From the NCBI RefSeq assembly GCF_000421265.1, contig NZ_ATWN01000010.1, forward strand, positions 124,001 through 188,000: a stretch of 64,000 nt of DNA, written 5' to 3'. Positions 45,794 through 54,749 of this stretch are shown one piece after another. This DNA comes from Thalassospira lucentensis MCCC 1A00383 = DSM 14000 (GTDB taxonomy: Bacteria > Pseudomonadota > Alphaproteobacteria > Rhodospirillales > Thalassospiraceae). Every line of letters starts with the position of its first letter. Position 1 is the first letter of the stretch. The notes below the pieces were generated by a model. It was not told the origin of the DNA. It worked only from the letters and a program-made list of their open reading frames with translations, and ran no database searches. Position numbers and translations under genes: made by a program.

Positions 45794-46822
45794 TTATGAA
45801 CCGGTCGATTTCACGTCATCATGATCATGATCGTGGCTGTGCCCGTGATCATGATCATGGCTATGTCCATGACCGTGGTGGTGATGTCCGTGCCCATGAC
45901 CATGACCATGACCATGACCATGCCCATGACTATGGCCACCGTCCGTGCCGATCCCCATCACATGGTGATGATGGCCAACCTGCGGGGTGCCAACATCACC
46001 TTCATAGCCAATAATCTGTTCGCGGTATTTGCACAGCTGGCAGTTCATGTTGTTATCGCCGGTATCGATCTCGGCCAACCGTTCGGCAAAGCTCGCCAGC
46101 ACCATAGGATGGTCTTTGAGGTACCCGGCCTTGATAAATTCGACATCGCCAAACTCGGCGGCAACTTCGTCGGTGTGGGTGTAAATCCGGTCGATCAGAA
46201 TGCCCGCAAACAGGAAATACGGAAACACGACAACGCGTTTATAGCCCAGTTTCATCGCTTCGCGCAGACCGGCATTTACCCGCGGATGGGTGACACCGGA
46301 ATAGCTGATTTCGGTGCGGCCAAAACCAAGACCTTCTTGCAGCATCCGGGCGACTTTATAGACGTTCGAATTGGCATCCGGGTCGTTCGTGCCGCGACCA
46401 ACAACCATCAAAAGCGTATCTTCGCGTGCGATACTGTCATCGACAGAGGCAAGTGCTTCTTCGATGCGGTCTTTCGCAGCACTCAGTAATTTGGGATCAA
46501 TCGCCAGATCGCGGCCAAATTTTACGTCGATATCTGGGTTTTCATTGGCGAAATTATTGACTTCGCTCGGCAGGTCATTTTTGACGTGACCAGCGGCAAA
46601 CAGCATGCCCGGAAGCGCATAAATCTTTTTGTGGCCCATGGCTTTGAGCTTTTCAAAGCCGTCACGCAGGATTGGGTGCGCAAATTCGAGAAATCCGCTT
46701 TCGACATCGTAGTCGGCCAGATGGGTTTGTTTCATCGTTTCAACCATGGCGTTGAACTGTGAAACCGCGCGTTCGTCGCGCGAACCATGACCGCAAATCA
46801 TTACTGCGCCTTTGGGGGACAT
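45794..46822 (-). CDS. cbiX: sirohydrochlorin cobaltochelatase CbiX (long form)
   Basis: A 342-residue long CbiX with two chelatase-fold domains: ICGHGSRDE with H12 and FAAGHVKND with H80 in the first, and YFLFAGILIDRI in the second. A C-terminal MNCQLC motif (259-264) matches the 4Fe-4S MXCXXC of long CbiX proteins, and a His-rich tail (284-336, about 30 His) follows, probably for metal storage or delivery. It inserts cobalt into sirohydrochlorin, i.e. early insertion. The ATG at 46822 has GGAG about nine bases upstream and begins the cob operon. Confidence 0.92.
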   Translation of the reverse strand: MSPKGAVMICGHGSRDERAVSQFNAMVETMKQTHLADYDVESGFLEFAHPILRDGFEKLKAMGHKKIYALPGMLFAAGHVKNDLPSEVNNFANENPDIDVKFGRDLAIDPKLLSAAKDRIEEALASVDDSIAREDTLLMVVGRGTNDPDANSNVYKVARMLQEGLGFGRTEISYSGVTHPRVNAGLREAMKLGYKRVVVFPYFLFAGILIDRIYTHTDEVAAEFGDVEFIKAGYLKDHPMVLASFAERLAEIDTGDNNMNCQLCKYREQIIGYEGDVGTPQVGHHHHVMGIGTDGGHSHGHGHGHGHGHGHGHHHHGHGHSHDHDHGHSHDHDHDDVKSTGS

Positions 46823-47254
46823 AAAAGGCTGCTCCTTTGTCTCTCTCTGATGGTGGTGCTGCGCGATGCGGTTTCGCAATCGCGGTACCCGAAGCCACCC
46901 CCGTTTTCACCGATTGGCCTGCGGAATGCAAGCGGCAGGTAACATAACATGTGCCGAAGATGGGGCAGGTGCGAAAAATACCAGTTATTGTGTGGCGAAT
47001 GCATCGGCATGCCAAAGATGTTGTGTGTGCGAAATGCCTCTTGGGATTTATTTTACTAAAATTTGATACGAACAAAGCGCATCACGGGATCATCAAAATG
47101 ACAGTGAGTTATAGTATGAAGAAAATTCATTTTGTATGAATTTCTTTTAGCAAGCTAAGCCAAATTTTGCAAATCGCGGTGTAGCCACAGGCCGTTATGG
47201 CGCGAAAATCTCATTGTGATTGACGGTTTGCCTGTCACCGCGCACATTGCCGCC
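46823..47254. other. intergenic region between divergent cbiX and cobD
   Basis: About 430 bases holding both promoters. I see no B12 box on either strand. An AT-rich inverted repeat, AAATTCAT (47123-47130) and ATGAATTT (47136-47143), lies about 110 bases before cobD and could be an operator. Nothing else is recognisable. Confidence 0.45.
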
Positions 47255-48271
47255 ATGGATGCGTTTCTTACTGATTTTCTGATCCCAACGTCCGGATTTT
47301 CCGGCCCGCTTTTTACAATACTGGTGCTGGCACTGGTGTTGGATGCGGTCTGTGGTGATTTTCCTTGGCTGTTTCGTCGGGTGCCCCATCCTGTTGTCTG
47401 GGTTGGGAACCTGATTGGCTGGTTTGAAAAACGCCTGAACCGGTCTGAACGCAGCAATATGGACCTGATCGTGCGCGGCACGATCACCAGCCTTGCGGTG
47501 ATCGGTGCGGCGGGCCTGTTTGGGGCTGTCATTGCGCAGATTTCCACCATCGGAGATGTTTTTTTTGCGGCCGAGGTTTTCCTTCTGGCGGTTTTGATCG
47601 CACAAAAAGGACTGTATCAGCATGTTAAGGCGGTATCGGTCGCGCTGAAAAAGGATGGGCTTTCGGGCGGGCGTGCAGCGGTATCGATGATTGTCGGGCG
47701 CGATCCCGACACATTGGATGAGGCCGGGGTGAGCCGGGCAGCGATTGAAAGCTGTGCAGAAAACTTTTCCGATGGGGTGGTCGCCCCGCTGTTTTGGTAT
47801 GTGCTCGGCGGGCCGATTGGGCTGTGTGCCTATAAGGCGATCAATACCCTTGATTCGATGATCGGGCATCGCAATTCCCGCTATCTGTATTTCGGGCGTT
47901 TTGCTGCCCGGCTGGATGATGTGGTTAATTTCATCCCGGCCCGTGTCGCCGGGGTGGTGATTTGTCTGGCCGCCGCACTGGGCTCAAAAACCAGTGGCCG
48001 GGCGGCGTGGCACACATTGATGCGCGATGCCAAAAAACATAAATCCCCCAATGCCGGATGGCAGGAAGCTGCCTTTGCCGGGGCGCTCGGTCTATCGCTT
48101 GCCGGGCCGCGCCTGTATGGTGATGAGGTCGTTGATGACCCCTATATCGGGTCGGGCAGGCGCGATGCGTCGGCAGCTGATATCGACCGTGCTCTTTCGC
48201 TTTATACAATATCTTGCCTGATCAATGCGGCATGGCCGGTTGCGCTAAAGGCGCTTTGGGTTGTGCTATGA
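47255..48271 (+). CDS. cobD: adenosylcobinamide-phosphate synthase CobD/CbiB
   Basis: A 338-residue membrane protein that attaches aminopropanol phosphate to adenosylcobyric acid. Diagnostic parts are LVLDAVCGDFPWLFRRVPHPVVWVGNLI, VSMIVGRDPDTLDEAGVSRAAIESCAENFSDGVVAPLFW and AYKAINTLDSMIGHRN. The ATG at 47255 fits family N-termini; a GTG at 47216 is also in frame, and neither has a clear ribosome binding site. It overlaps the next gene by four bases. Confidence 0.92.
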   Translation: MDAFLTDFLIPTSGFSGPLFTILVLALVLDAVCGDFPWLFRRVPHPVVWVGNLIGWFEKRLNRSERSNMDLIVRGTITSLAVIGAAGLFGAVIAQISTIGDVFFAAEVFLLAVLIAQKGLYQHVKAVSVALKKDGLSGGRAAVSMIVGRDPDTLDEAGVSRAAIESCAENFSDGVVAPLFWYVLGGPIGLCAYKAINTLDSMIGHRNSRYLYFGRFAARLDDVVNFIPARVAGVVICLAAALGSKTSGRAAWHTLMRDAKKHKSPNAGWQEAAFAGALGLSLAGPRLYGDEVVDDPYIGSGRRDASAADIDRALSLYTISCLINAAWPVALKALWVVL

Positions 48272-48870
48272 GCACCGGCGTTCCGATCAATCAGGTTGCG
48301 AACGGGCAGACCTTCCTTGATCTGGTTTTGCGCAACCGATTCAATCACATCATACTGGATCGGTTTTGTGATTTTGGGTTTGATGATTGGTGGCTGACCG
48401 CCGGGTGCCTGGCGCAATCAGTCTGGAATGTATCAACCAATCGTCCGGCGGAAAACGGAATAGCTGATTACGACCTGTTTTATTACGATCCCGATACCAG
48501 TTGGGATGCCGAGGATAACGTCATTACCGCGATTGCTGAGCTGTTGTCAGACCTGCCAATCCGGATTGAAGTGCGCAATCAGGCCCGCGTGCCGATTTGG
48601 TATCGGCAAAAGTACGGCATTGAATATGGTGCGGTGAATGCCGCCAGTGATGGGATTGACCGGTTTGCCTATCGCACAACCGCCATCGGACTGCGCAAAG
48701 ATGCCGACGGATATCGTCTATATGCGCCGTTTGGGCTGGATGCGGTTTTAAGTGGTACGATTATCCCCAACCCGGTCTTGCCGATCCGTCAGGTCTATGA
48801 AGCCAAAACCGGCAGATGGCAAAACATCTGGGCCGACCTTCGTGTGATGCCATGGCCGGATGACGATTAA
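48268..48870 (+). CDS. nucleotidyltransferase family protein (DUF925-like)
   Basis: A 200-residue protein resembling the DUF925/NTP_transf_6 group: DDWWLTAGCLAQSVWN near the N-terminus, ADYDLFYYDPDTSWDAED with the acidic metal-binding pattern, RVPIWYRQKYGIEYGAVNAASDGIDRFAYRTTAIGLR, and a C-terminal IRQVYEAKTGRW. The substrate is unknown. The start overlaps cobD (ATGA), implying cotranslation, but a role in cobalamin synthesis has not been shown to my knowledge. Confidence 0.8.
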   Translation: MSTGVPINQVANGQTFLDLVLRNRFNHIILDRFCDFGFDDWWLTAGCLAQSVWNVSTNRPAENGIADYDLFYYDPDTSWDAEDNVITAIAELLSDLPIRIEVRNQARVPIWYRQKYGIEYGAVNAASDGIDRFAYRTTAIGLRKDADGYRLYAPFGLDAVLSGTIIPNPVLPIRQVYEAKTGRWQNIWADLRVMPWPDDD

Positions 48871-48872
48871 GC

Positions 48873-50345
48873 TCAGTCCTTGCCCTTGTTCATGCGTGCA
48901 ATGGTCGATGTGGTTGAAAAACCGTCTTCAAGATTGGCCAGAACCACCTTGCCGCCATACCCTTGAACGATCTCGGCTCCGACCACCTTATCAATCGTGT
49001 AATCGGCCCCTTTGACCAGAATATCGGGTTTGATCGCCGATATCAGATTGACCGGGGTGTCTTCGCCAAAAATCACCACCCCACTGATGGTTTCAAGCGA
49101 TCCCAGAACAGCCGCACGGGCCGCTTCGGACTGAACCGGGCGGGCTTCCCCCTTAAGCCGTTTGACCGATGCATCGGAATTAAGCCCGACAATCAGCCGG
49201 TCACAGGCCGCGCGCGCCTGTTTGAGCAAGCTGAGATGACCGGGATGCAAAAGATCAAAGCAGCCATTGGTAAAGCCGACCTTATATCCCTTACGACGCC
49301 AGCGTTCCGCACGGTCCACCATACGGTCAAGCGGCATCAGTTTGGCTTCGCCAATCATCAGGTCATGATGATGCAGGGCGGAAATCAGTTCATCCGGGTA
49401 GACAATCGCCGTGCCGATTTTACCAACCACGATGCCTGCCGCCACATTGGCAATGCGCGCCGCATCCGAAAGGCTCGATCCCGCCGCAATCGCCGCTGCA
49501 AGGCAGGCAACAACGGTGTCACCTGCCCCTGAGACATCAAAAACTTCGCGCGCCTCAGTCGGCAGGTGAATGGCCTCACCGTCCTTGGTCACCAGCGTCA
49601 TACCGTCCTGGCTTCTGGTCAGAAGGACGTTATCAATGCCGCAATCAGTGATGATTTTGGTGGCAGCTGCAATGGCATCTTCGTCGCTGTTAACAGCAAT
49701 GCCGGTGGCGGCCTGTGCTTCGGCGCGGTTTGGCGTCACAACCGTGGCCCCGCGATAGATGCTGTAATCGGTCCCTTTTGGGTCAACAATTACCGGTTTG
49801 CCCGCTGCACGGGCCGCATTGATTGCACTTGCGACAACATCCGTATGCAAGACACCCTTGCCATAGTCCGACAGAATGATCGCTTCGACGTCAGGGGACA
49901 GCTGACCGGCAAGGGCGGAAAGGTTGCTGATGGTATCTGCTGCAATGGGCGATGTGGTTTCGTTGTCAGATCGCAACAACTGCTGTCCGCTGGCGATATA
50001 GCGGGTCTTGATCGTGGTCGGACGGTTGCGCTCTGTCTGGATATAGGGTTCAACACCGGCGTCATTGGCGACATATTCCATGACTTCGCGTCCGGGAAGG
50101 TCATCACCGACCAGGGATAAGAACTGCACAACCGCCCCAAGGGCGGTGGCATTGCGCGCGACATTGCCCGCCCCGCCCAGCATCGCACTTTCGCGCTCCA
50201 CCCGAATGATCGGGATCGGGGCTTCGGGGGAAATGCGATTGACCGAGCCATAGACAAACCGATCGAGCATGACATCACCGATACACAACACCTTGGCGTT
50301 GGTGAGTTGTTCAACCTGAAGGGCCAGATGGCTGAGATCGGTCAT
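48873..50345 (-). CDS. hldE: bifunctional heptose-7-phosphate kinase/heptose-1-phosphate adenylyltransferase HldE
   Basis: HldE makes ADP-heptose for the lipopolysaccharide core. Over 490 residues the kinase domain (PfkB type: DVMLDRFVYGSVNRISPEAPIPI, MLGGAGNVARNATALGA, DVSGAGDTVVACLAAAI) is followed by the nucleotidyltransferase (VGFTNGCFDLLHPGHLSLLKQA, KPDILVKGADYTIDKVVG). It lies 41 bases after gmhA in the same direction. Its end is convergent with the nucleotidyltransferase gene. Confidence 0.96.
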   Translation of the reverse strand: MTDLSHLALQVEQLTNAKVLCIGDVMLDRFVYGSVNRISPEAPIPIIRVERESAMLGGAGNVARNATALGAVVQFLSLVGDDLPGREVMEYVANDAGVEPYIQTERNRPTTIKTRYIASGQQLLRSDNETTSPIAADTISNLSALAGQLSPDVEAIILSDYGKGVLHTDVVASAINAARAAGKPVIVDPKGTDYSIYRGATVVTPNRAEAQAATGIAVNSDEDAIAAATKIITDCGIDNVLLTRSQDGMTLVTKDGEAIHLPTEAREVFDVSGAGDTVVACLAAAIAAGSSLSDAARIANVAAGIVVGKIGTAIVYPDELISALHHHDLMIGEAKLMPLDRMVDRAERWRRKGYKVGFTNGCFDLLHPGHLSLLKQARAACDRLIVGLNSDASVKRLKGEARPVQSEAARAAVLGSLETISGVVIFGEDTPVNLISAIKPDILVKGADYTIDKVVGAEIVQGYGGKVVLANLEDGFSTTSTIARMNKGKD

Positions 50346-50386
50346 TTTTGATGTCTTTGCTGTGTCGTTATCGCGAAAGGGTCGAA

Positions 50387-50971
50387 TTATTTCTTGGCCA
50401 GACCAAGCGTATGTTCAAGCGCACCCACCAGCATCTGACCGATCTGAATGTGCATTTCCTGAATACGGGCAGTGGTATTGCTGGGCACAATCATGATTGG
50501 GTCGCAAAGATCAACCATCTCGCCACCGGTCTTGCCGGTCCAGCCGGTCGCAATCAATCCCATCTCGCGCGCCTTGGCCAAACCAAGATTGACGTTCTTG
50601 CTGTTACCCGATGTCGAAATGCCAATCGCGACGTCATCGGGATTGCCAAGGGCTTCGATCTGACGCGAAAACAAATGATCAAACCCGAAATCATTGCCGA
50701 TTGCCGTCAATGTGGAGCTATCGGTGGTCAGCGCAATCGCCGGAAGGGCGCGACGGTCATGAACATAACGCACCGTAAATTCAGTCGCGATATGCTGGGC
50801 GTCTGCGGCTGATCCACCATTGCCAAAAAACAGCAATTTGTTGCCGTCATTGAGCGCATCGGTGCAAATCTCGACCAGCTCGATAAATGCATCGCGGGTT
50901 GCTTCGCGGGTCTTGTTGACCAGATCAAGATGCTCGTCAAATTCAGCATCGAAAAAGGTTTTAATATCCAT
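50387..50971 (-). CDS. gmhA: phosphoheptose isomerase GmhA
   Basis: A 194-residue SIS-domain isomerase converting sedoheptulose-7-phosphate to heptose-7-phosphate, the first step toward ADP-heptose. It has KLLFFGNGGSAADAQHIATEF, AIALTTDSSTLTAIGNDFGFDHLFSRQ and GISTSGNSKNVN. It heads the gmhA-hldE pair. Confidence 0.95.
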   Translation of the reverse strand: MDIKTFFDAEFDEHLDLVNKTREATRDAFIELVEICTDALNDGNKLLFFGNGGSAADAQHIATEFTVRYVHDRRALPAIALTTDSSTLTAIGNDFGFDHLFSRQIEALGNPDDVAIGISTSGNSKNVNLGLAKAREMGLIATGWTGKTGGEMVDLCDPIMIVPSNTTARIQEMHIQIGQMLVGALEHTLGLAKK

Positions 50972-51253
50972 ATTTTTCCAAATCCTGAGATATGGGATTA
51001 GTGATGCTGGGCAATCAGCTTGTAGAAATGATGTGGCAATGAATGCTAAATCGAGCTGAAACTATCAGTTTGAATAGCGGAAAGCTACGACTTATCTTTT
51101 TCCGATCATCGCCTGAATTTGTCCGATTTTCACCTTTGGTTTCAATAGGTGGGGATGATAAATACATAAGCTGTTAATTAGCAGGCACTATGATAGTACG
51201 GGCGGAGTATTGGCTCTGTTTCCGGCGCAACACACAATCTGGTCATCATATTT

Positions 51254-52483
51254 ATGTCTGATAGCTCACTTCCATCACCTGAAGCCTTCCTCGTCGACTA
51301 TGTGCGACGCCTTGAACGGCGTAAGGAAGGGGTGGGGGCTATTCATGTGCATTTTTCAAAATTGTTAGCGTTTAACCGCCGTGACCATCATATCCGCACG
51401 GCCATTGGCGCGTTTGAAGAAATCGTTCCCGAAGTCACCGGGCGCATCTTTACCCTGTCCAATCAGGATCTGATTTTCATTTTCGATGCCGCCGAGATGG
51501 ATGAGGTCAATGCGGTCATTTTCCGGCTGAAATTCCTGTTTAACGATGATCCGCTGATCAGCGATGGCAAGGATGAAAGTGGCGCACCGGCAACCTTTAC
51601 CGATTATTTTGATGTCGGGCAGGAATATAAGGATTTCCTGCATCTGACCCAGACATTGGTACGCTCAAACGCCAATCGTCCGCGTGTGGTCAGCAAGGCC
51701 GCCGAACGTCACAATGATCATCCCGATTATGGTGATGATAGGATGCCGTTAACGCCCAAAATTCTGGGGCGTATTGATGAATCCCTGCGGCGGGCCGATT
51801 TATCAAATCTGATGCGCCGTCAGGCGATTTGTGCGGTGGTTGGGGACGCTAACCCGACGCCGGTCTTCCACGAACTCTTCATTTCGATCAAGGATTTGCA
51901 GGAAACCCTGCTGCCCGATGTCAATGTGTTGTCGAACCGTTGGCTGTTTCAGCATCTCACAGAAATTCTGGACCGTCGCATGCTGTCCCTGCTTACGCGC
52001 AGCAATGATGCATCGGTTACCGGGTCGGTCAGTATTAATCTGAATGTATCGACCCTGTTATCCCCTGATTTCCTGACATTCGATAGTAACGTCAAGGCCG
52101 GCCAACGCGGCACGATTGTTCTGGAACTGCAAAAGATTGATATCTTTGCTGATCTTGGGGCATTTTTCTTTGCGCGTGATTTCTGCCGGGATCGCGGCTA
52201 TCGCATCTGTATTGACGGCATCAGTCACCTGTCGCTGCCCTATATCAATCGCAACAAACTTGGCGTTGATATGATCAAGATGATCTGGGATACGGACATG
52301 GAAAGCATGGATGACGAACATAAAACCGCCATGCGTGATGCGGTTGCAGAGTCCGGGGATACCCGTGTGATCCTGTGTCGCTGTGATGATGAACGGGCGA
52401 TCAAATTTGGTCACGGGATCAATATCACCATGTTCCAGGGGCGCCATGTTGAACACCTGATGAGCGAGCGGACAAAAAAATAG
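51254..52483 (+). CDS. degenerate EAL-domain protein
   Basis: A 409-residue cytoplasmic protein. The C-terminal half (about 165-400) follows the EAL fold pattern: FHELFISIKDL where the EAL motif would be, SINLNVSTLL for the N-containing strand, IVLELQKIDIF for the E-containing strand, and CIDGISHLSLPYINRNKLGVDMIKMIW in place of DDFGTG. The EAL and DD metal ligands are lost, so it should not hydrolyse c-di-GMP. The N-terminal half (about 1-150) may be a degenerate GGDEF-like domain. A receptor or regulator role is inferred. Confidence 0.65.
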   Translation: MSDSSLPSPEAFLVDYVRRLERRKEGVGAIHVHFSKLLAFNRRDHHIRTAIGAFEEIVPEVTGRIFTLSNQDLIFIFDAAEMDEVNAVIFRLKFLFNDDPLISDGKDESGAPATFTDYFDVGQEYKDFLHLTQTLVRSNANRPRVVSKAAERHNDHPDYGDDRMPLTPKILGRIDESLRRADLSNLMRRQAICAVVGDANPTPVFHELFISIKDLQETLLPDVNVLSNRWLFQHLTEILDRRMLSLLTRSNDASVTGSVSINLNVSTLLSPDFLTFDSNVKAGQRGTIVLELQKIDIFADLGAFFFARDFCRDRGYRICIDGISHLSLPYINRNKLGVDMIKMIWDTDMESMDDEHKTAMRDAVAESGDTRVILCRCDDERAIKFGHGINITMFQGRHVEHLMSERTKK

Positions 52484-52503
52484 CCCCGATTTAGCCGGGG
52501 CTA
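52474..52503 (-). terminator. rho-independent terminator of cobT (minus strand)
   Basis: TAGCCCCG (52481-52488) and CGGGGCTA (52496-52503) pair perfectly. Read on the minus strand the stem is followed by seven T. The T-run lies inside the last codons of the EAL-protein gene on the other strand. Confidence 0.8.
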
Positions 52504-52549
52504 CTGTCTTGCATGTTTGGCTTTGCTCAGTGGGTTCAGACTTTAAGTC

Positions 52550-53578
52550 CTAATCCTTGCCGTCAACGCCTGCCTTGTCAAAGGTCGCCATGTTATTGTG
52601 GCATTCCGCAGCCGCGCGCAGAAGCGGGATCGCCAATGCGGCACCCGATCCTTCGCCAAGGCGCATCCCGAAATCAATCAGCGCCTTCTTGCCCAGCTTT
52701 TCAATAAGGCGACTGTGGCCGGGCTCTGCCGACACATGGCCCACCAGACAGTGATCAAGCGCATCGGGGCGGATGGCGGCCAAGACGGCGGCCGCCGCAC
52801 AGGACACATATCCATCAAGTAGAACCGGTACACGTGCAAAACGGGCGGCAATAATCGCCCCGGCCATGGCGGCAATTTCACGTCCCCCGACACAGCGCAG
52901 AACATCAAGCCCGTCATGCATCTGGTTTTTGTGCAGGATGATGGCATCACCCACAACACGGGTTTTACGGATCAGGGTTTCGTCATCAATTCCGGTTCCC
53001 CGACCGGTCCAGTCAGCAGCCTCACCACCATATAGCGCGTGCGCAATGGCCGCAGCCGAGCTGGTGTTGCCAATGCCCATTTCGCCAGGGACAAACAAAT
53101 CGAGCCCCTTTTCAATCGCACTCATGCCAAACGCCATGGCTTCTGCACAACCTTCGTCATCCATGGCGGGTTCTTGGCTGAAATCATTGGTGGGAATTTC
53201 AAGGGCGACTTCCATCACACGCAGTTCGGCATCAACCGATTTGCAAATCTGGTTGATGGCGGCCCCGCCATTGATAAAGTTTTCAACCATCTGCTGATTG
53301 ACCGTTGCCGGAAAGGCCGAAACACCCTGTGCCACGACACCATGGCTGCCGGCAAAGACAGTGACGCGTGGGCGCGACATATTGGGGCGCGACGTTCCTT
53401 GCCATCCGGCCAGCCACAGGCTGAAATCTTCAAGCCGTCCCAGCGATCCTGCCGGTTTTGTCAGAGTTGGCTCACGCTGCAAAACGGCTGCCTGTGCCTC
53501 ACTGTCTGCTGATGGCAGGTCGGCAAGGAGGGCGCGGATTTCGTCAAGGTTTTGCGGCGGGTGCTTCGGGTTGAACAT
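52550..53578 (-). CDS. cobT: nicotinate-nucleotide-dimethylbenzimidazole phosphoribosyltransferase CobT
   Basis: CobT activates the lower ligand base to alpha-ribazole phosphate. The 342-residue protein shows TKPAGSLGRLEDFSLWLAGWQG, VFAGSHGVVAQGVSAFP, GEMGIGNTSSAAAI and the catalytic glutamate region FGMRLGEGSGAALAIPL. GGAGA precedes the ATG. It is divergent from cobS, which uses its product. This is the CobT of nucleotide-loop assembly, not the cobaltochelatase subunit of the same name. Confidence 0.95.
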   Translation of the reverse strand: MFNPKHPPQNLDEIRALLADLPSADSEAQAAVLQREPTLTKPAGSLGRLEDFSLWLAGWQGTSRPNMSRPRVTVFAGSHGVVAQGVSAFPATVNQQMVENFINGGAAINQICKSVDAELRVMEVALEIPTNDFSQEPAMDDEGCAEAMAFGMSAIEKGLDLFVPGEMGIGNTSSAAAIAHALYGGEAADWTGRGTGIDDETLIRKTRVVGDAIILHKNQMHDGLDVLRCVGGREIAAMAGAIIAARFARVPVLLDGYVSCAAAAVLAAIRPDALDHCLVGHVSAEPGHSRLIEKLGKKALIDFGMRLGEGSGAALAIPLLRAAAECHNNMATFDKAGVDGKD

Positions 53579-53826
53579 GTTGGTCTCCGGCTGGCAGGCG
53601 GTGGCGTCAAGCGTGTTCCGCTTGGCTTCTGTTACGGTAAAGTTTAGGTTGAGAGCCCAATTGCTTAGGACGTTTCGCTATAGGCTGTCGTTTGGGGACA
53701 AACAGCTTAAGCTGGCAGTGAAAAGTGTTTTGATCCGCGGTCCTTGGACAACAACGAAACCTTCTAAATAATTGAGGCCTCAACCTAGGCCTATGGTTAC
53801 CATAACACCAGATCGAAAATCGAAAA

Positions 53827-54687
53827 ATGACGGCATCTAAAGATCATAATCAAAACGAAACAAATATGCAAAGTTCTGATGGTGGCACCGAAAACCCACC
53901 AGAAGACAGCACCTTTGTTGTAGGTAAGATTCCGGTGGTGTCTGATTTCTTTCGTGCGCTCGTGCTGCTCAGCCGGGTGCCGGTTTTCCGGATCAATGAT
54001 TTTCGCCCAGCCCTGATTGCCCGGTCGGTCTGGTGCTGGCCCTTGGTTGGGCTGTTTTTGGCAGGCATTGCCCTCATACCGGCCCAGTTGGCAGCTTATT
54101 TGACGGAAAGTGCGGTGGTTTTTGCCATTGTTGCCGTCCTTGCGTTGGTTCTTTTGACCGGTGCGATGCATGAAGATGGTCTGGCCGATTGCGCCGATGG
54201 TTTTGGTGGGGGGCTTGATCGTGCTCGAAAACTTGAAATCATGCGTGATAGCCGTATTGGCACGTATGGCGTGGTGGCCCTTGTCTTGTGTCTTGGGCTG
54301 CGCATTGCGTTGCTGGTGCGGGCTGCTGACGCTGGGCAGGCGGTTGTGCTTTTGCTTGTGATGGCGGTGGTATCGCGCGGTGTGATGCCGGTTTTAATGA
54401 CGGTTCTTTCACCGGCGCGCGATAACGGACTTGGCAAGAATGCCGGTCAACCCAAATGGCGTCATGTGATGCTGGGTGTTGCGATTGCCATCGCGATTGT
54501 TTGGCTTTTGTCCGGGCCTGTCGTGATGGCTTCGGTTGTTGTGGCTGCGATGCTGGCGACGGCTTTGATGGCGGGGATCGCCAGATGGCAAATTGGTGGA
54601 CAAACCGGGGATGTCTTGGGGGCGACACAAATGGTGGCTGAACTGTTTGTCGCTATTGGATTTGTCGCGACGATGGGCAATATCTAA
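53827..54687 (+). CDS. cobS: adenosylcobinamide-GDP ribazoletransferase CobS/CobV
   Basis: This inner-membrane enzyme joins adenosylcobinamide-GDP and alpha-ribazole phosphate, the last step of cobalamin assembly. The 286-residue protein has a polar 35-residue N-terminus, then membrane helices with MHEDGLADCADGFGGG and KLEIMRDSRIGTYGVVAL, and the late GGQTGDVLGATQ motif. No clear ribosome binding site precedes the ATG at 53827. Confidence 0.94.
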   Translation: MTASKDHNQNETNMQSSDGGTENPPEDSTFVVGKIPVVSDFFRALVLLSRVPVFRINDFRPALIARSVWCWPLVGLFLAGIALIPAQLAAYLTESAVVFAIVAVLALVLLTGAMHEDGLADCADGFGGGLDRARKLEIMRDSRIGTYGVVALVLCLGLRIALLVRAADAGQAVVLLLVMAVVSRGVMPVLMTVLSPARDNGLGKNAGQPKWRHVMLGVAIAIAIVWLLSGPVVMASVVVAAMLATALMAGIARWQIGGQTGDVLGATQMVAELFVAIGFVATMGNI

Positions 54688-54749
54688 GAGGTATCTGATG
54701 TCGTTATCTTCGGGCCGATAGAAAGACGCAGTCCGTGGTGGGGAGCTCT

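Noticed and set aside
45830-45940. Tandem repeat or CRISPR-like array
   Set aside because: The CATGAC-type units are His/Asp/Gly codons of the CbiX tail; there are no unique spacers.
46823-47254. A second cobalamin riboswitch before cbiX
   Set aside because: The reverse strand has a few GGTGAAAA-like pieces, but neither the B12 box nor the GCCCCCGCAACTG core is present.
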